NCBI RefSeq assembly: GCF_018860545.1
Contig: NZ_JAHKPN010000018.1
Location: 84,221-148,220 of the forward strand
Length of the DNA stretch: 64,000 bases
Source of the DNA: Winogradskyella psychrotolerans
GTDB taxonomy: Bacteria > Bacteroidota > Bacteroidia > Flavobacteriales > Flavobacteriaceae
Reading direction: 5' to 3'
The notes beneath the pieces were generated by a model. It was not told where the DNA came from. It saw only the letters and a list, made by a program, of their open reading frames with translations, and searched no databases. Position 1 is the stretch's first letter, and each line of letters begins with the position of its first letter. Shown here piece after piece: positions 44,968 to 53,732 of this stretch. Made by a program: the position numbers and the translations under genes.

Positions 44968-46311
44968 ATGAACATTATACAATTTGAAGATAAGCCATTA
45001 GCGCATTATTCATATGCTGTTATAAGTAATAATGAAATGGCTATTATCGACCCGTCTCGGGATCCAAAGCCCTATTATCAATTAGCAGAAAAGCATAACG
45101 CAAAAATAATCGCCGTTTTTGAAACGCATCCACATGCCGACTTTGTAAGCAGTCATTTACAAATTCATAATGAGACTGGAGCTAATATTTATGTCAGCAA
45201 GTTAGTTGGTGCTAACTATATACATGAGTCTTTTGATGATGGAGATACCGTTAAAATAGGAGATATTACATGTTCTGCAATTAATTCACCAGGGCACTCG
45301 CCAGATAGTATTACCATTATTGCAGAAGATAAGTATAATAATTATGCAATGTTTTCGGGAGATACGCTATTTATTGGGGATGTTGGTAGACCAGATTTAA
45401 GAGAAAAAGCGGGTAACATGAAAGCTAAACGCGAAGAATTAGCAATCAGCATGTATCATACTATTAAGCATAAATTCAATCATTTACCGGACGCTACAGT
45501 CGTATATCCTGCCCATGGAGCTGGGTCGTTGTGCGGTAAAAATATGAGCACTGATTCTCAGAGTACCTTAGGCAGAGAACGAAAAGAAAATTGGGCTTTT
45601 AAAGATTTAACAGAAGATGAATTTGTAGATCATATTTTAAAAGACCAACCGTTTATTCCCTCTTATTTTGGATTTAATGTAGATATCAATAAAGAAGGAG
45701 CAGAGAATTTTCAAATGAGTATTGCGGTCCCCATATTTCAATTTCAGATTAGTAATTTTTTTAATGATGGTGCTTTAATTATAGATACTAGAGGTAAAGC
45801 GGATTTTGATAATAATCACATACCTAAGAGTATTAATCTTATTGCAGAGACTGAAGATGATAAATTTGAAACATGGTTAGGCTCAATTGTAAAACCTAAT
45901 GAAGCGTTTTATTTAGTAATAAAATCTATTGAAGACAGAGATACAATGCTGCATCGAATCGCTAAAATTGGTTACGAAAAACAATTAATAGGAATGATGA
46001 CCCTAGGTGAAACCAATTTTGAAGACTCAGATGTTCTTAACTTCAATGATTTTGAAAACCATCAAGATAAGTACACTATTATTGATGTAAGAAACAAAAG
46101 TGAAGTAGCCAAAGGAAAAATATTTAAAGACGCTACAGCAATTCCGCTTCACGAATTAAGAGATGCCGAAGATAAAATTCCTACAAACAAACCCATCGTA
46201 GTGCATTGTGCTGGTGGATATAGAAGTGCAGCTGGTAGCAGTATTATTTCTAGTCAACTTAAAGACACTGTAGTTTATGATTTAAGCGATGATGTTACTA
46301 AATTTCAATAA
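44968..46311 (+). CDS. Persulfide dioxygenase-rhodanese fusion (ETHE1/CstB-like)
   Basis: A 447-residue protein. The N-terminal metallo-beta-lactamase domain has the ETHE1-type iron site (THPHADF with H54, H56, D58; GHSPDS; SGDTLFIGDVGRPDL; PAHGAGSLCG). Two rhodanese-like domains follow. The first (about 265-350) has no active cysteine (VIKSIEDRD in the loop) and the second has C414 in HCAGGYRS. Members oxidise glutathione-type or low-molecular-weight persulfides to sulfite and move sulfane sulfur. With sulfide:quinone oxidoreductase in the same region it would form a sulfide detoxification route. Confidence 0.88.
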   Translation: MNIIQFEDKPLAHYSYAVISNNEMAIIDPSRDPKPYYQLAEKHNAKIIAVFETHPHADFVSSHLQIHNETGANIYVSKLVGANYIHESFDDGDTVKIGDITCSAINSPGHSPDSITIIAEDKYNNYAMFSGDTLFIGDVGRPDLREKAGNMKAKREELAISMYHTIKHKFNHLPDATVVYPAHGAGSLCGKNMSTDSQSTLGRERKENWAFKDLTEDEFVDHILKDQPFIPSYFGFNVDINKEGAENFQMSIAVPIFQFQISNFFNDGALIIDTRGKADFDNNHIPKSINLIAETEDDKFETWLGSIVKPNEAFYLVIKSIEDRDTMLHRIAKIGYEKQLIGMMTLGETNFEDSDVLNFNDFENHQDKYTIIDVRNKSEVAKGKIFKDATAIPLHELRDAEDKIPTNKPIVVHCAGGYRSAAGSSIISSQLKDTVVYDLSDDVTKFQ

Positions 46312-46355
46312 ATAAAAAGGAGAGACGCCCATTGAAAATAGGTCAACCATCAAAA

Positions 46356-46784
46356 ATGAATTATGTGTTTGTAGGCCTTCAGCTATTGCTTTTTGTTGCC
46401 TATGTATTTCCACTTAAAATAATTGTTATAAACCTTTTAGTGTGGATTAGATATGCAGCTTTAATTTTAGCTGGTTTAGGACTGATTTTAGGTATTAGTG
46501 CTTTATTACAAATAAACACTAAATTATCTCCCTTTCCAACACCTGTCGTAGATAGTAAATTACTCACTCATGGTGCTTATGCAATAGCTAAACATCCTAT
46601 TTACACCAGTATTTTAACTGTAACTTTAGGCTATGCTATATATGATGAATCCCTATTTAAATTTATAATTTTCATAGCATTATGGATATTGTTTTATTTT
46701 AAATCAAATTATGAAGAGAAATTATTATCTAAAAAATTCACGGAATACTCAGCTTACAAACTAAATACAAACCGATTTATTTAA
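46356..46784 (+). CDS. ICMT/DUF1295-like membrane methyltransferase
   Basis: A protein of 142 residues from ATG 46356. A TTG at 46332 with a Shine-Dalgarno-like AAGGAGA upstream is an alternative start. It has four hydrophobic helices and the C-terminal block of isoprenylcysteine carboxyl methyltransferase-like proteins: HGAYAIAKHPIYTS, then NYEEKLLSKKF. The SAM-binding residues are in this half. Family members methylate small membrane-associated substrates. It is 21 bases behind the dioxygenase (from the TTG) and 6 bases ahead of the next methyltransferase. Confidence 0.8.
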   Translation: MNYVFVGLQLLLFVAYVFPLKIIVINLLVWIRYAALILAGLGLILGISALLQINTKLSPFPTPVVDSKLLTHGAYAIAKHPIYTSILTVTLGYAIYDESLFKFIIFIALWILFYFKSNYEEKLLSKKFTEYSAYKLNTNRFI

Positions 46785-46790
46785 TCGTTT

Positions 46791-47396
46791 ATGAAAAACA
46801 ATCCAACAGATTTTTGGAACGACCGTTTTGGTCAAGAAGAATTTATTTATGGTACTGAGCCTAATCAATTTTTTAAAGAACAATTACAAAAGTTGCAAAA
46901 AGGGACATTGCTTTTACCTGCCGAAGGAGAAGGTCGTAATGCAGTTTATGCAGCCGCTAAAGGTTGGAACGTTACTGCTTTTGATATGAGTGTTAAAGCT
47001 AAAGAAAAAGCTTTGCAGTTGGCAGAACTGAAAGCGGTAGATATTACTTATGAAGTTATAGGAGTTCAGGAATTTCAAACTGATGAAAAATTTGATGTGA
47101 TTGGTTTGTGTTATGTCCATTTTCCAATAGCGATTCGTAAAAAAACACATCATCATTTACTTCAATTTTTAAAAGTTGGCGGACAGGTTGTTTTTGAAGC
47201 TTTTGCAAAGGCGCAATTAGAAAATGATTCTGGTGGTCCTAAAAATGAAGCTATGCTATTTTCTATAGATGAAATAAAGCAAGAACTTACTGGATTAGAA
47301 TTTAAGTTGCTAGAAGAGAGGACTATTGAACTTTCAGAAGGGAATTATCATAAAGGAAAAGCGCAAGTTATTCGATTTGTTGGAGTAAAAGTATAA
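46791..47396 (+). CDS. Class I SAM-dependent methyltransferase, TehB/thiopurine-like
   Basis: The 201-residue protein begins WNDRFGQEEFIYGTEPNQFF, which is typical of a group of small methyltransferases related to TehB. SAM motif I reads LLLPAEGEGRNAVYAA (E-G-E-G-R-N), followed by TAFDMS. Homologues methylate chalcogens or thiols, which would fit a role around reactive sulfur, but the substrate is not shown. It is tightly linked with the preceding membrane methyltransferase. Confidence 0.85.
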   Translation: MKNNPTDFWNDRFGQEEFIYGTEPNQFFKEQLQKLQKGTLLLPAEGEGRNAVYAAAKGWNVTAFDMSVKAKEKALQLAELKAVDITYEVIGVQEFQTDEKFDVIGLCYVHFPIAIRKKTHHHLLQFLKVGGQVVFEAFAKAQLENDSGGPKNEAMLFSIDEIKQELTGLEFKLLEERTIELSEGNYHKGKAQVIRFVGVKV

Positions 47397-47446
47397 TAGT
47401 GGGTATAGGATTTTTTTAAGTCAAAGAACCTAAATCTAAGTTTTTT

Positions 47447-47489
47447 GTGACAAAAGTTACTCAAGGATGTTATTGGCTTCGTATCTTTG
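47447..47489 (+). promoter_or_regulatory. CRP/FNR-like operator and promoter of cydAB
   Basis: GTGAC-aaaa-GTTAC (47447-47460; one base off the perfect palindrome) precedes TATCTTTG (47482-47489), which starts 28.5 bases after the centre. It is the only site of the six with this one-base difference. The ATG of cydA is 20 bases downstream. Confidence 0.72.
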
Positions 47490-47508
47490 AATAACATAAA
47501 AAATAGAT

Positions 47509-48840
47509 ATGGAAGACATGCTATTCTACGATAGATTGCAATTTGCATTTACTATCACATTTCACTACATTTTTCCACAATTAACCATGGGATTATCTTT
47601 AATGATAGTCTATTTTAAGTGGAAATATCTCAGAACTCAAATTGAAAAGTACAACAATGCCGCAACGTTTTTTATGAAAATCTTTGCGATTAATTTTACC
47701 ATGGGTGTTGTTACAGGTATTCCAATGGAATTTCAATTTGGTACCAATTGGGCTAAGTTCTCTGAGCTCACAGGTGGAATTATAGGTCAGACCTTGGCCA
47801 TGGAAGGACTGTTTTCTTTCTTTTTAGAATCCTCATTTTTAGCTCTTTTTATTTTTGGTGAAAAATTAATGGGGCAAAAGCTTCATTTTTTAACTGGTTT
47901 TCTGGTGTTTTTGGGGTCGTGGGCAAGTGGGTGGTTTATTTTAGCTACCAATGCATGGATGCAAAATCCTGTAGGTCATGAAATTTTAGAGAATGGAAAA
48001 TTTGTATTAGATAACTTCTCAGAACTTTTTACTAATCCATGGTTATTGCCAGCCTTCTTGCATAATCAAATGGCTTCTGTTGTAACATCGGCTTTCGTGA
48101 TGGCAAGTATAGGTGCGTTTTATATTTTAAGAGATAAACATTCTGAATATGGGAGATTGTTTTTAAAAACAGGTGTCGTATTCGGATTAATTTCAAGCCT
48201 ATTAGTTGCTTTTCCAACAGGAGATTGGAATGCTAAAAACGTTGCCAAATATCAACCAGGAACCTTTGCAGCAATGGAAGGGATTTTTGAAACCGAAGAA
48301 GCTGGAGCCGAAATTGTATTGATTGGTCAACCTAATATGATTGAAAAAAAATTAGATAATAAAATTGCTGTTCCTAATATACTCAGCTTTTTAACGTATC
48401 AAGAATGGGATAGACAAATTCCTGGTATGGATCAATTTGAAACCGAAGAATTGCCAGATAATATTCCTGCATTGTATTATTCTTATCATATAATGGTGGG
48501 TTTAGGAACCATTTTTATAGGTGTAATGGGATTGGCACTTTTCTTTTTATGGCGGAATAAACTGTACAACATTAAACCATTACTCTGGACGATTATGTTC
48601 TTAGTTCCGTTTCCTTACATAGCAAATATTACAGGCTGGTACACGGCAGAATTAGGACGACAACCTTATCTGGTTTATGGTTTACTAAGAACAAGCGATG
48701 GAGTTTCACCTACAGTATCTTCTGGTAATACCTTATTTACATTATTAGGCTTTGTCGGTTTATATATGTTACTCGGACTACTATTTTTAACCTTGGTCGG
48801 CAAAACTATTAACCAAGGTCCAACACCTCAAAAACATTAA
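47509..48840 (+). CDS. cydA: Cytochrome bd ubiquinol oxidase subunit I
   Basis: The 443-residue haem-bearing subunit of the terminal oxidase. It opens with the short-chain type FHYIFPQLTMG (haem-ligand His), the HNQMASVVTSA helix, and the motif ELGRQPYLVYGLLRT, where the family usually has GRQPW. The short Q-loop corresponds to the CIO-type group rather than E. coli long-loop CydA. It reduces O2 with high affinity and sustains respiration when oxygen is low or sulfide is present. It is 2 bases ahead of cydB. Confidence 0.95.
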   Translation: MEDMLFYDRLQFAFTITFHYIFPQLTMGLSLMIVYFKWKYLRTQIEKYNNAATFFMKIFAINFTMGVVTGIPMEFQFGTNWAKFSELTGGIIGQTLAMEGLFSFFLESSFLALFIFGEKLMGQKLHFLTGFLVFLGSWASGWFILATNAWMQNPVGHEILENGKFVLDNFSELFTNPWLLPAFLHNQMASVVTSAFVMASIGAFYILRDKHSEYGRLFLKTGVVFGLISSLLVAFPTGDWNAKNVAKYQPGTFAAMEGIFETEEAGAEIVLIGQPNMIEKKLDNKIAVPNILSFLTYQEWDRQIPGMDQFETEELPDNIPALYYSYHIMVGLGTIFIGVMGLALFFLWRNKLYNIKPLLWTIMFLVPFPYIANITGWYTAELGRQPYLVYGLLRTSDGVSPTVSSGNTLFTLLGFVGLYMLLGLLFLTLVGKTINQGPTPQKH

Positions 48841-48842
48841 TT

Positions 48843-49916
48843 ATGGAACTATTTTGGTATATAGCAATAGGACTTGTTTTAACCGTGTTTTTTATTTTAG
48901 ATGGTTATGATTTTGGAGCGGGAATCATTCATCTGTTTTTTGCTAAAAAAGAAAAAGACAAAGAAGTCATTACAAAATCTGCAGGTTTATTTTGGGATTC
49001 AAATGAAGTTTGGTTAGTTGCTGCTGGAGGAATGCTTTTTATGGCATTTCCAACATTTTATGCTTCTGTCTTTAGTGGATTTTATTTACCACTTATCATC
49101 GTTTTATGGCTCATCGTTTTTAGAGCTATTGGGTTAGAATTTAGAGGGCAATTTAAGTATCAAATGTGGAAAGATATTTGGGATAAATCTTTTGGTGTTT
49201 CTAGTCTTTTGTTAGCCTTGTTTTTTGGAATTGCTTTAGGCAATATAGTAAGAGGTGTAAACTTAGGAGGAGTTGATAATGGAGTTTCTGTACATGAAGG
49301 TCATTATTTTTTCTTACCCTTATGGGATAGTAGTTTTAGCCCTTTAGCGGAGCATCCTGGAGTTATAGATTGGTTTACCATTATTATAGGTTTGATATCG
49401 GTTGTTACTTTGGCTATTCATGGTGCTAATTGGGTCATATTAAAAACCAATTCATCTATAAATGGCAAGCTTAAAGGTGTCATTTTTAAATTGAATATTG
49501 CACTTACAGTGCTTACTATATTTTCTTTAATTGTTTGGCAAAAAGTAAATCCAAACTCTTTAGATAACTTTAGTCATAAACCATATTTATTAGTATTTCC
49601 ATTAATTTATTTAACAGGAGTCATTGGGTTATTTTTTATAAATAAAATTAAAAATAACAGGCATGCTTTTATACTATCAACCTTAATAATTGTAGGTGGA
49701 ATTACGTCGTCTCTTGCATCATTATTCCCAGTTATACTCCCTTCTGTAAACGATATGCATGAACATTTAACCATTTATAATACTGCAGCATCAGAATATG
49801 GATTATCCGTAGCCTTAATTTGGGGAATTATTGGCTTTATCCTAATTTTTGTATACTTCATTATTCAAAAAAGATTGATGAGTGGTAAAATTGATCATAT
49901 GGATTATGGACATTAG
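48843..49916 (+). CDS. cydB: Cytochrome bd ubiquinol oxidase subunit II
   Basis: A 357-residue membrane subunit with about eight to nine helices. The N-terminal FILDGYDFGAGIIHLFFAKKEKD and the DSNEVWLVAAGG block are diagnostic of CydB. It follows cydA after 2 bases and is followed 15 bases later by a small membrane protein, so the three are probably transcribed together. Confidence 0.95.
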   Translation: MELFWYIAIGLVLTVFFILDGYDFGAGIIHLFFAKKEKDKEVITKSAGLFWDSNEVWLVAAGGMLFMAFPTFYASVFSGFYLPLIIVLWLIVFRAIGLEFRGQFKYQMWKDIWDKSFGVSSLLLALFFGIALGNIVRGVNLGGVDNGVSVHEGHYFFLPLWDSSFSPLAEHPGVIDWFTIIIGLISVVTLAIHGANWVILKTNSSINGKLKGVIFKLNIALTVLTIFSLIVWQKVNPNSLDNFSHKPYLLVFPLIYLTGVIGLFFINKIKNNRHAFILSTLIIVGGITSSLASLFPVILPSVNDMHEHLTIYNTAASEYGLSVALIWGIIGFILIFVYFIIQKRLMSGKIDHMDYGH

Positions 49917-49931
49917 TCTAAAGCCACTATT

Positions 49932-50240
49932 ATGACAGGGACATTAATTTCATTAATCAGTATTCTAATAGGAATAGTTTCAGCTAATCTTTTTGGTAAG
50001 TGTTATAAACAATTCTCCTTTGGTTTAAAAGGAAATACCTTAGTTGGCGTTTTTGGTAGTGTTCTACTCATTAAATCTTTCGGTCGCTTAGGTTTTGACC
50101 CTTGGTTTATAATGAATAATGGTGATTTCGATAGATTAAGGTTAATCATTAACTTATTTGTTTCGGCTTTAGGTGGAGTATTAGGACTTGTATTTGTTAA
50201 ATTGATTTACAAAAAAATGAATGATGAGTCAAGAAAATAG
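49932..50240 (+). CDS. Small membrane protein downstream of cydAB
   Basis: A 102-residue protein with three predicted hydrophobic helices: residues 4-20, about 37-50 and about 75-95. No domain could be named. The GNTLVGVFGS segment resembles small transmembrane proteins in flavobacterial genomes. It is 15 bases after cydB and before the SQR promoter, so it might be an accessory subunit or assembly factor of the oxidase; that is a guess from position. Confidence 0.6.
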   Translation: MTGTLISLISILIGIVSANLFGKCYKQFSFGLKGNTLVGVFGSVLLIKSFGRLGFDPWFIMNNGDFDRLRLIINLFVSALGGVLGLVFVKLIYKKMNDESRK

Positions 50241-50255
50241 TTCGCTATTCATTAT

Positions 50256-50299
50256 GTAACCAAAGTTACGCTCTAGTTGTATAAAGCGAATTACCTTTA
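50256..50299 (+). promoter_or_regulatory. CRP/FNR-like operator and promoter of the sulfide:quinone oxidoreductase gene
   Basis: GTAAC-caaa-GTTAC (50256-50269) precedes TACCTTTA (50292-50299), again 29.5 bases from the centre. The start codon at 50315 is 15 bases further on. Confidence 0.7.
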
Positions 50300-50314
50300 A
50301 TAAAAATTAAGGGC

Positions 50315-51772
50315 ATGGCTAAAATTGTTATTCTAGGTGCAGGTATTTCTGGTCACGTTGCAGCAACTCATTTACGCAGAAAATTATCAAAAAAGCACGA
50401 GGTTGTTGTAGTATCACCTAATAGTAATTACCAGTGGGTTCCATCTAATATTTGGGTTGGAATTGGAAGAATGAAATCAGAAAAAATTTATTTTCCATTA
50501 GCACCATTATATAAAAAGAAAGGAATTGGTTATAAACAAGCTAAAGCAATTTCGTTTCATCCTGAAGGCGATAGTACAGAAGCAAAACCTTATGTTTTAT
50601 CAGAATATGTAGTAGGAGATGAAAAAGGAAAACAAGAAAAAATAACTTATGATTATTTAATCAATTCCACAGGACCAAAACTTAATTTCGAAGCTACTGA
50701 AGGTTTAATTCCGGGTAAAAACAAAGCTTATTCTGTTTGTACATATACACATGCAGACCATGCTTGGGAGGGTTTGAAAGCGGTTATTGAGCAAATGAAA
50801 GCTGGTAAAAAAGCTAAAATATTAATTGGTACAGGTCATGCAAAATCTACTTGCCAAGGAGCTGCTTTTGAGTATATCTTAAATGTAGAACAAGAATTAC
50901 GCAAGCATAATGTGCGTGATATGGCTGAAGTTACTTGGATTTCTAACGAATACCAATTAGGAGATTTTGGTATGGATGGTATGTTAATGAGCTATGGCAG
51001 TTTAACGATGAAATCTCATGAAATGATTGAGATGATTTTTGAAGACAGAGACATAAAATGGATTTTAGGTGCTGGAGTCAATAAGATTGAAGATGGAGTA
51101 GCACATTACGAAAATCTTGAAGGTGAACATAAATCAGAATCTTATGATTTTGCGATGTTAATTCCGTCGTTTTCAGGTCATGGTTTTAAAGCTTATGATA
51201 AAAACGATAATGATATTACAGAGAAGTTGTTTAAAGGATTTATGTTAGTTGATGCGGATTATACATCAAAACCCTACGAAGAATGGTCGGTTAGAGATTG
51301 GCCAGAAACCTATCAGAATCCAAGTTATAAAAACATTTTTGCACCAGGTATTGCATTTGCGCCACCACATGCCATTTCTAAACCTCGTAAAAGTAAAAAC
51401 GGAACAGATATTTCACCTGCGCCGCCAAGAACGGGTATGCCATCTGGTATTACAGCAAAATTAGTTGCTGATAATATAATTGATACTATAAAAAATGGTA
51501 AAGAATCATCTCATCATAAAGGCTCTTTAGGAAATATGGGCGCTGCTTGTATTGCTTCAGCCGGATTTGGTTTTTGGAAAGGCAGTGGAGTGAGTATTAC
51601 AACGTTTCCTATTGTTCCAGATTTTAAGAAATATCCAGATTCGCACGGAAGACATTTAGGAAAAACATTTGGCGCTATTGGTTTGGCGGGTCATTGGCTT
51701 AAGTTAATGTTGCATTATGCTTTCATTTATAAAGCTAAAATGAGACCGTTTTGGTGGTTGATTCCGGAGTGA
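50315..51772 (+). CDS. sqr: Sulfide:quinone oxidoreductase family flavoprotein
   Basis: A 485-residue FAD enzyme. The N-terminal dinucleotide fold is VILGAGISGHVAA, followed by NYQWVPSNIWVGIGRM, a signature of SQR proteins. Cysteines C142, C180 and C412 are candidates for the redox-active and persulfide-forming residues. The C-terminus ends in KAKMRPFWWLIPE, an amphipathic anchor of this group. It should oxidise sulfide to persulfide/polysulfide and pass electrons to quinone, feeding the bd oxidase. NAD-dependent relatives exist, so specificity is inferred. Confidence 0.87.
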   Translation: MAKIVILGAGISGHVAATHLRRKLSKKHEVVVVSPNSNYQWVPSNIWVGIGRMKSEKIYFPLAPLYKKKGIGYKQAKAISFHPEGDSTEAKPYVLSEYVVGDEKGKQEKITYDYLINSTGPKLNFEATEGLIPGKNKAYSVCTYTHADHAWEGLKAVIEQMKAGKKAKILIGTGHAKSTCQGAAFEYILNVEQELRKHNVRDMAEVTWISNEYQLGDFGMDGMLMSYGSLTMKSHEMIEMIFEDRDIKWILGAGVNKIEDGVAHYENLEGEHKSESYDFAMLIPSFSGHGFKAYDKNDNDITEKLFKGFMLVDADYTSKPYEEWSVRDWPETYQNPSYKNIFAPGIAFAPPHAISKPRKSKNGTDISPAPPRTGMPSGITAKLVADNIIDTIKNGKESSHHKGSLGNMGAACIASAGFGFWKGSGVSITTFPIVPDFKKYPDSHGRHLGKTFGAIGLAGHWLKLMLHYAFIYKAKMRPFWWLIPE

Positions 51773-51837
51773 TTTTTCAATTTAGAATTCAGAGTTGTCA
51801 TAAAATTAAAAGTCTTGAGTAATCAGATATGAGTAGT

Positions 51838-51864
51838 GTCTCCTTGAGGGGACTTTAGGGGTGT
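51838..51864. repeat. CCTTxxGGGG-type intergenic repeat
   Basis: The sequence tctccttgaggggactttaggggtg resembles the two elements at 59942 and 60007 (CCTTTGGGG then a run of A/T then AAAGGGG). It lies between SQR and the small ORF. Only a weak match. Confidence 0.4.
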
Positions 51865-51924
51865 TCTTTTAAATATAAGGAAAGAATAAACATCATTTAA
51901 ATAGTAATAAAAAATTAAAATATC

Positions 51925-52059
51925 ATGAAAAGAATATCACCAAGAATGCGATTTAGAATGATGAATCCAGTTCTTCAGTTTTTCAAATTTATAATTTTAA
52001 GTATAAAAATAATGGTTATTGTCGCTGGTGGACATGGTGGCACAAGAAAAGTTAACTGA
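51925..52059 (+). CDS. Small basic single-helix protein, 44 aa
   Basis: It encodes 44 residues: a positively charged start (MKRISPRMRFRMM), one hydrophobic helix (about 15-36), and a tail GGHGGTRK. The stop codon sits inside the first arm of the terminator hairpin (52054-52073), a tight arrangement typical of real short genes. It was not recognised as a named family. It follows SQR by 150 bases and could be co-transcribed with it. Confidence 0.55.
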   Translation: MKRISPRMRFRMMNPVLQFFKFIILSIKIMVIVAGGHGGTRKVN

Positions 52060-52125
52060 TGTGGTTATCAGTTTTTTTGGTTGGTTAGTAAGAAGCATTC
52101 AGTTTAAGTGAGTGCTTATTTTTTT
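52054..52125 (+). terminator. Tandem double-hairpin terminator, copy 1
   Basis: Hairpin one is AACTGAT/ATCAGTT with loop gtggtt and a T-run. Hairpin two is AGCATTCA/TGAGTGCT (one wobble) followed by tattttttt. It separates the plus-strand SQR/small protein genes from convergent nadB. A near copy stands at 57241-57309. Confidence 0.85.
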
Positions 52126-52138
52126 ATCCTAATTGTTG

Positions 52139-53722
52139 TCAAACCAAATCCATATTATAAAATCCACCACAATTATGCTTTCGCTTTTTAGAACATTTAG
52201 TAATTAAATAAGCCGTAATAATGAGGTTGCGTAATTCACAGAGTTCAGCTGATAATTCGGAGTGGTCATAAAGACGTTTGTTATCTTTATGAAGGACACG
52301 TAAGCGTTTTTCGGCACGCAATAAACGTTCGTTAGATCTTACAATACCGACATAATTACTCATTATAGTTTTAACCTCATTTTTATCATGTGTAATTAAA
52401 ATATGTTCCATGTTTTTAATCACGCCACTATCATTCCATTCCGGAATACCTTTGGGCATTTTTACGTCATCATACTTTTTATAGACATGTAAATAAGCAC
52501 GATGCGCATAGACTAAACCTTCCAATAAAGAATTTGAGGCTAATCGGTTACCACCATGTAATCCTGTTCTAGTAACTTCACCACAAGCATATAAATTTTT
52601 GATCGATGTTCTGGCATTTTTACTCACAGTAACTCCACCACAGATATAATGAGAAGCAGGTAAAACTGGAATAAAATCTGTTCTAATATCAATACCTAGT
52701 GAAGCGCATTTCTCAGTAATATTAGGGAAATGGGCTTTAAATTTTTTAAAATCTAAATGAGTACAGTCTAAGTAAACATGTGGCGAACCACTTTTTTTTA
52801 ATTCATTATCAATGGCTCTTGCTACAATATCTCTTGACGCTAATTCTTCGCGATCATCATAATGATGCATAAATGCTTTCCCATCAATAGTTCTTAATTT
52901 GGCACCAAAACCTCTTACAGCTTCAGAAATTAAAAACGCAGGATATTCGCCAGGATTATACAATGCCGTTGGATGAAATTGAATAAATTCTACATCAGCA
53001 ATTTCAGCTTTGGCTCTATAGGCCATGGCTAAACCATCACCAGTTGCTACTTTAGGATTAGTGGTGGTTTCATAAACTTGTCCGCTGCCACCAGAAGCCA
53101 GCATCGTAAATTTGCTTACAAAGGTTTTGACTACCGCTTTTTTTTCATCTAAAACATAAGCGCCAAAACACGATATCTTAGAGTTTCGCTTGGTCTTTGT
53201 CTTTTTAGTTTGATGCTCTGTAATGAAATCAATGGCATAGTGATGCTCTAGGAATTCAATATTCGGTTGTGCATTCACTTGGGCAATTAAAGCCCGTTCA
53301 ATTTCTGCACCAGTAACATCAGTATGATGTAAAATGCGGTTTTGCGAATGTCCACCTTCACGACCTAGATCGTAGTCCCCTTCATCATTTTTATCAAATT
53401 TTGTACCCCAATCAATTAATTCTTGCAAACGTTCTGGAGCATGTTTTACTACCATCCGTACCACTTTTTCATCACACATACCATCGCCTGCAACCAACGT
53501 GTCTTGTATATGCTGTTCAAAACTATCTACGGTTTTGTCATAAACGGTTGCTATGCCGCCTTGCGCGTATTTCGTATTTGATTCTGTTTTTTCGTCTTTG
53601 GTAATAATTATGACTTTTGAATCTTTATATTGAATCGCTATTTTTAAAGCAAAAGTTAAGCCTGAAACCCCTGAGCCAATAACTAAAAAATCGGATTGTA
53701 TTATTTTTTGTTCACTTACCAT
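52139..53722 (-). CDS. nadB: L-aspartate oxidase
   Basis: A 527-residue FAD enzyme that oxidises L-aspartate to iminoaspartate, the first step of de novo NAD synthesis. The FAD fold is LVIGSGVSGLTFAL, followed by NTKYAQGGIATV. The active-site block HPTALY and the conserved HGGNRLASNSLLEGLVYAHRA near residues 420-440 are present. It is 10 bases downstream of nadA on the minus strand, forming a pair that channels iminoaspartate to quinolinate synthase. Confidence 0.95.
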   Translation of the reverse strand: MVSEQKIIQSDFLVIGSGVSGLTFALKIAIQYKDSKVIIITKDEKTESNTKYAQGGIATVYDKTVDSFEQHIQDTLVAGDGMCDEKVVRMVVKHAPERLQELIDWGTKFDKNDEGDYDLGREGGHSQNRILHHTDVTGAEIERALIAQVNAQPNIEFLEHHYAIDFITEHQTKKTKTKRNSKISCFGAYVLDEKKAVVKTFVSKFTMLASGGSGQVYETTTNPKVATGDGLAMAYRAKAEIADVEFIQFHPTALYNPGEYPAFLISEAVRGFGAKLRTIDGKAFMHHYDDREELASRDIVARAIDNELKKSGSPHVYLDCTHLDFKKFKAHFPNITEKCASLGIDIRTDFIPVLPASHYICGGVTVSKNARTSIKNLYACGEVTRTGLHGGNRLASNSLLEGLVYAHRAYLHVYKKYDDVKMPKGIPEWNDSGVIKNMEHILITHDKNEVKTIMSNYVGIVRSNERLLRAEKRLRVLHKDNKRLYDHSELSAELCELRNLIITAYLITKCSKKRKHNCGGFYNMDLV

Positions 53723-53732
53723 CTGGACATAT

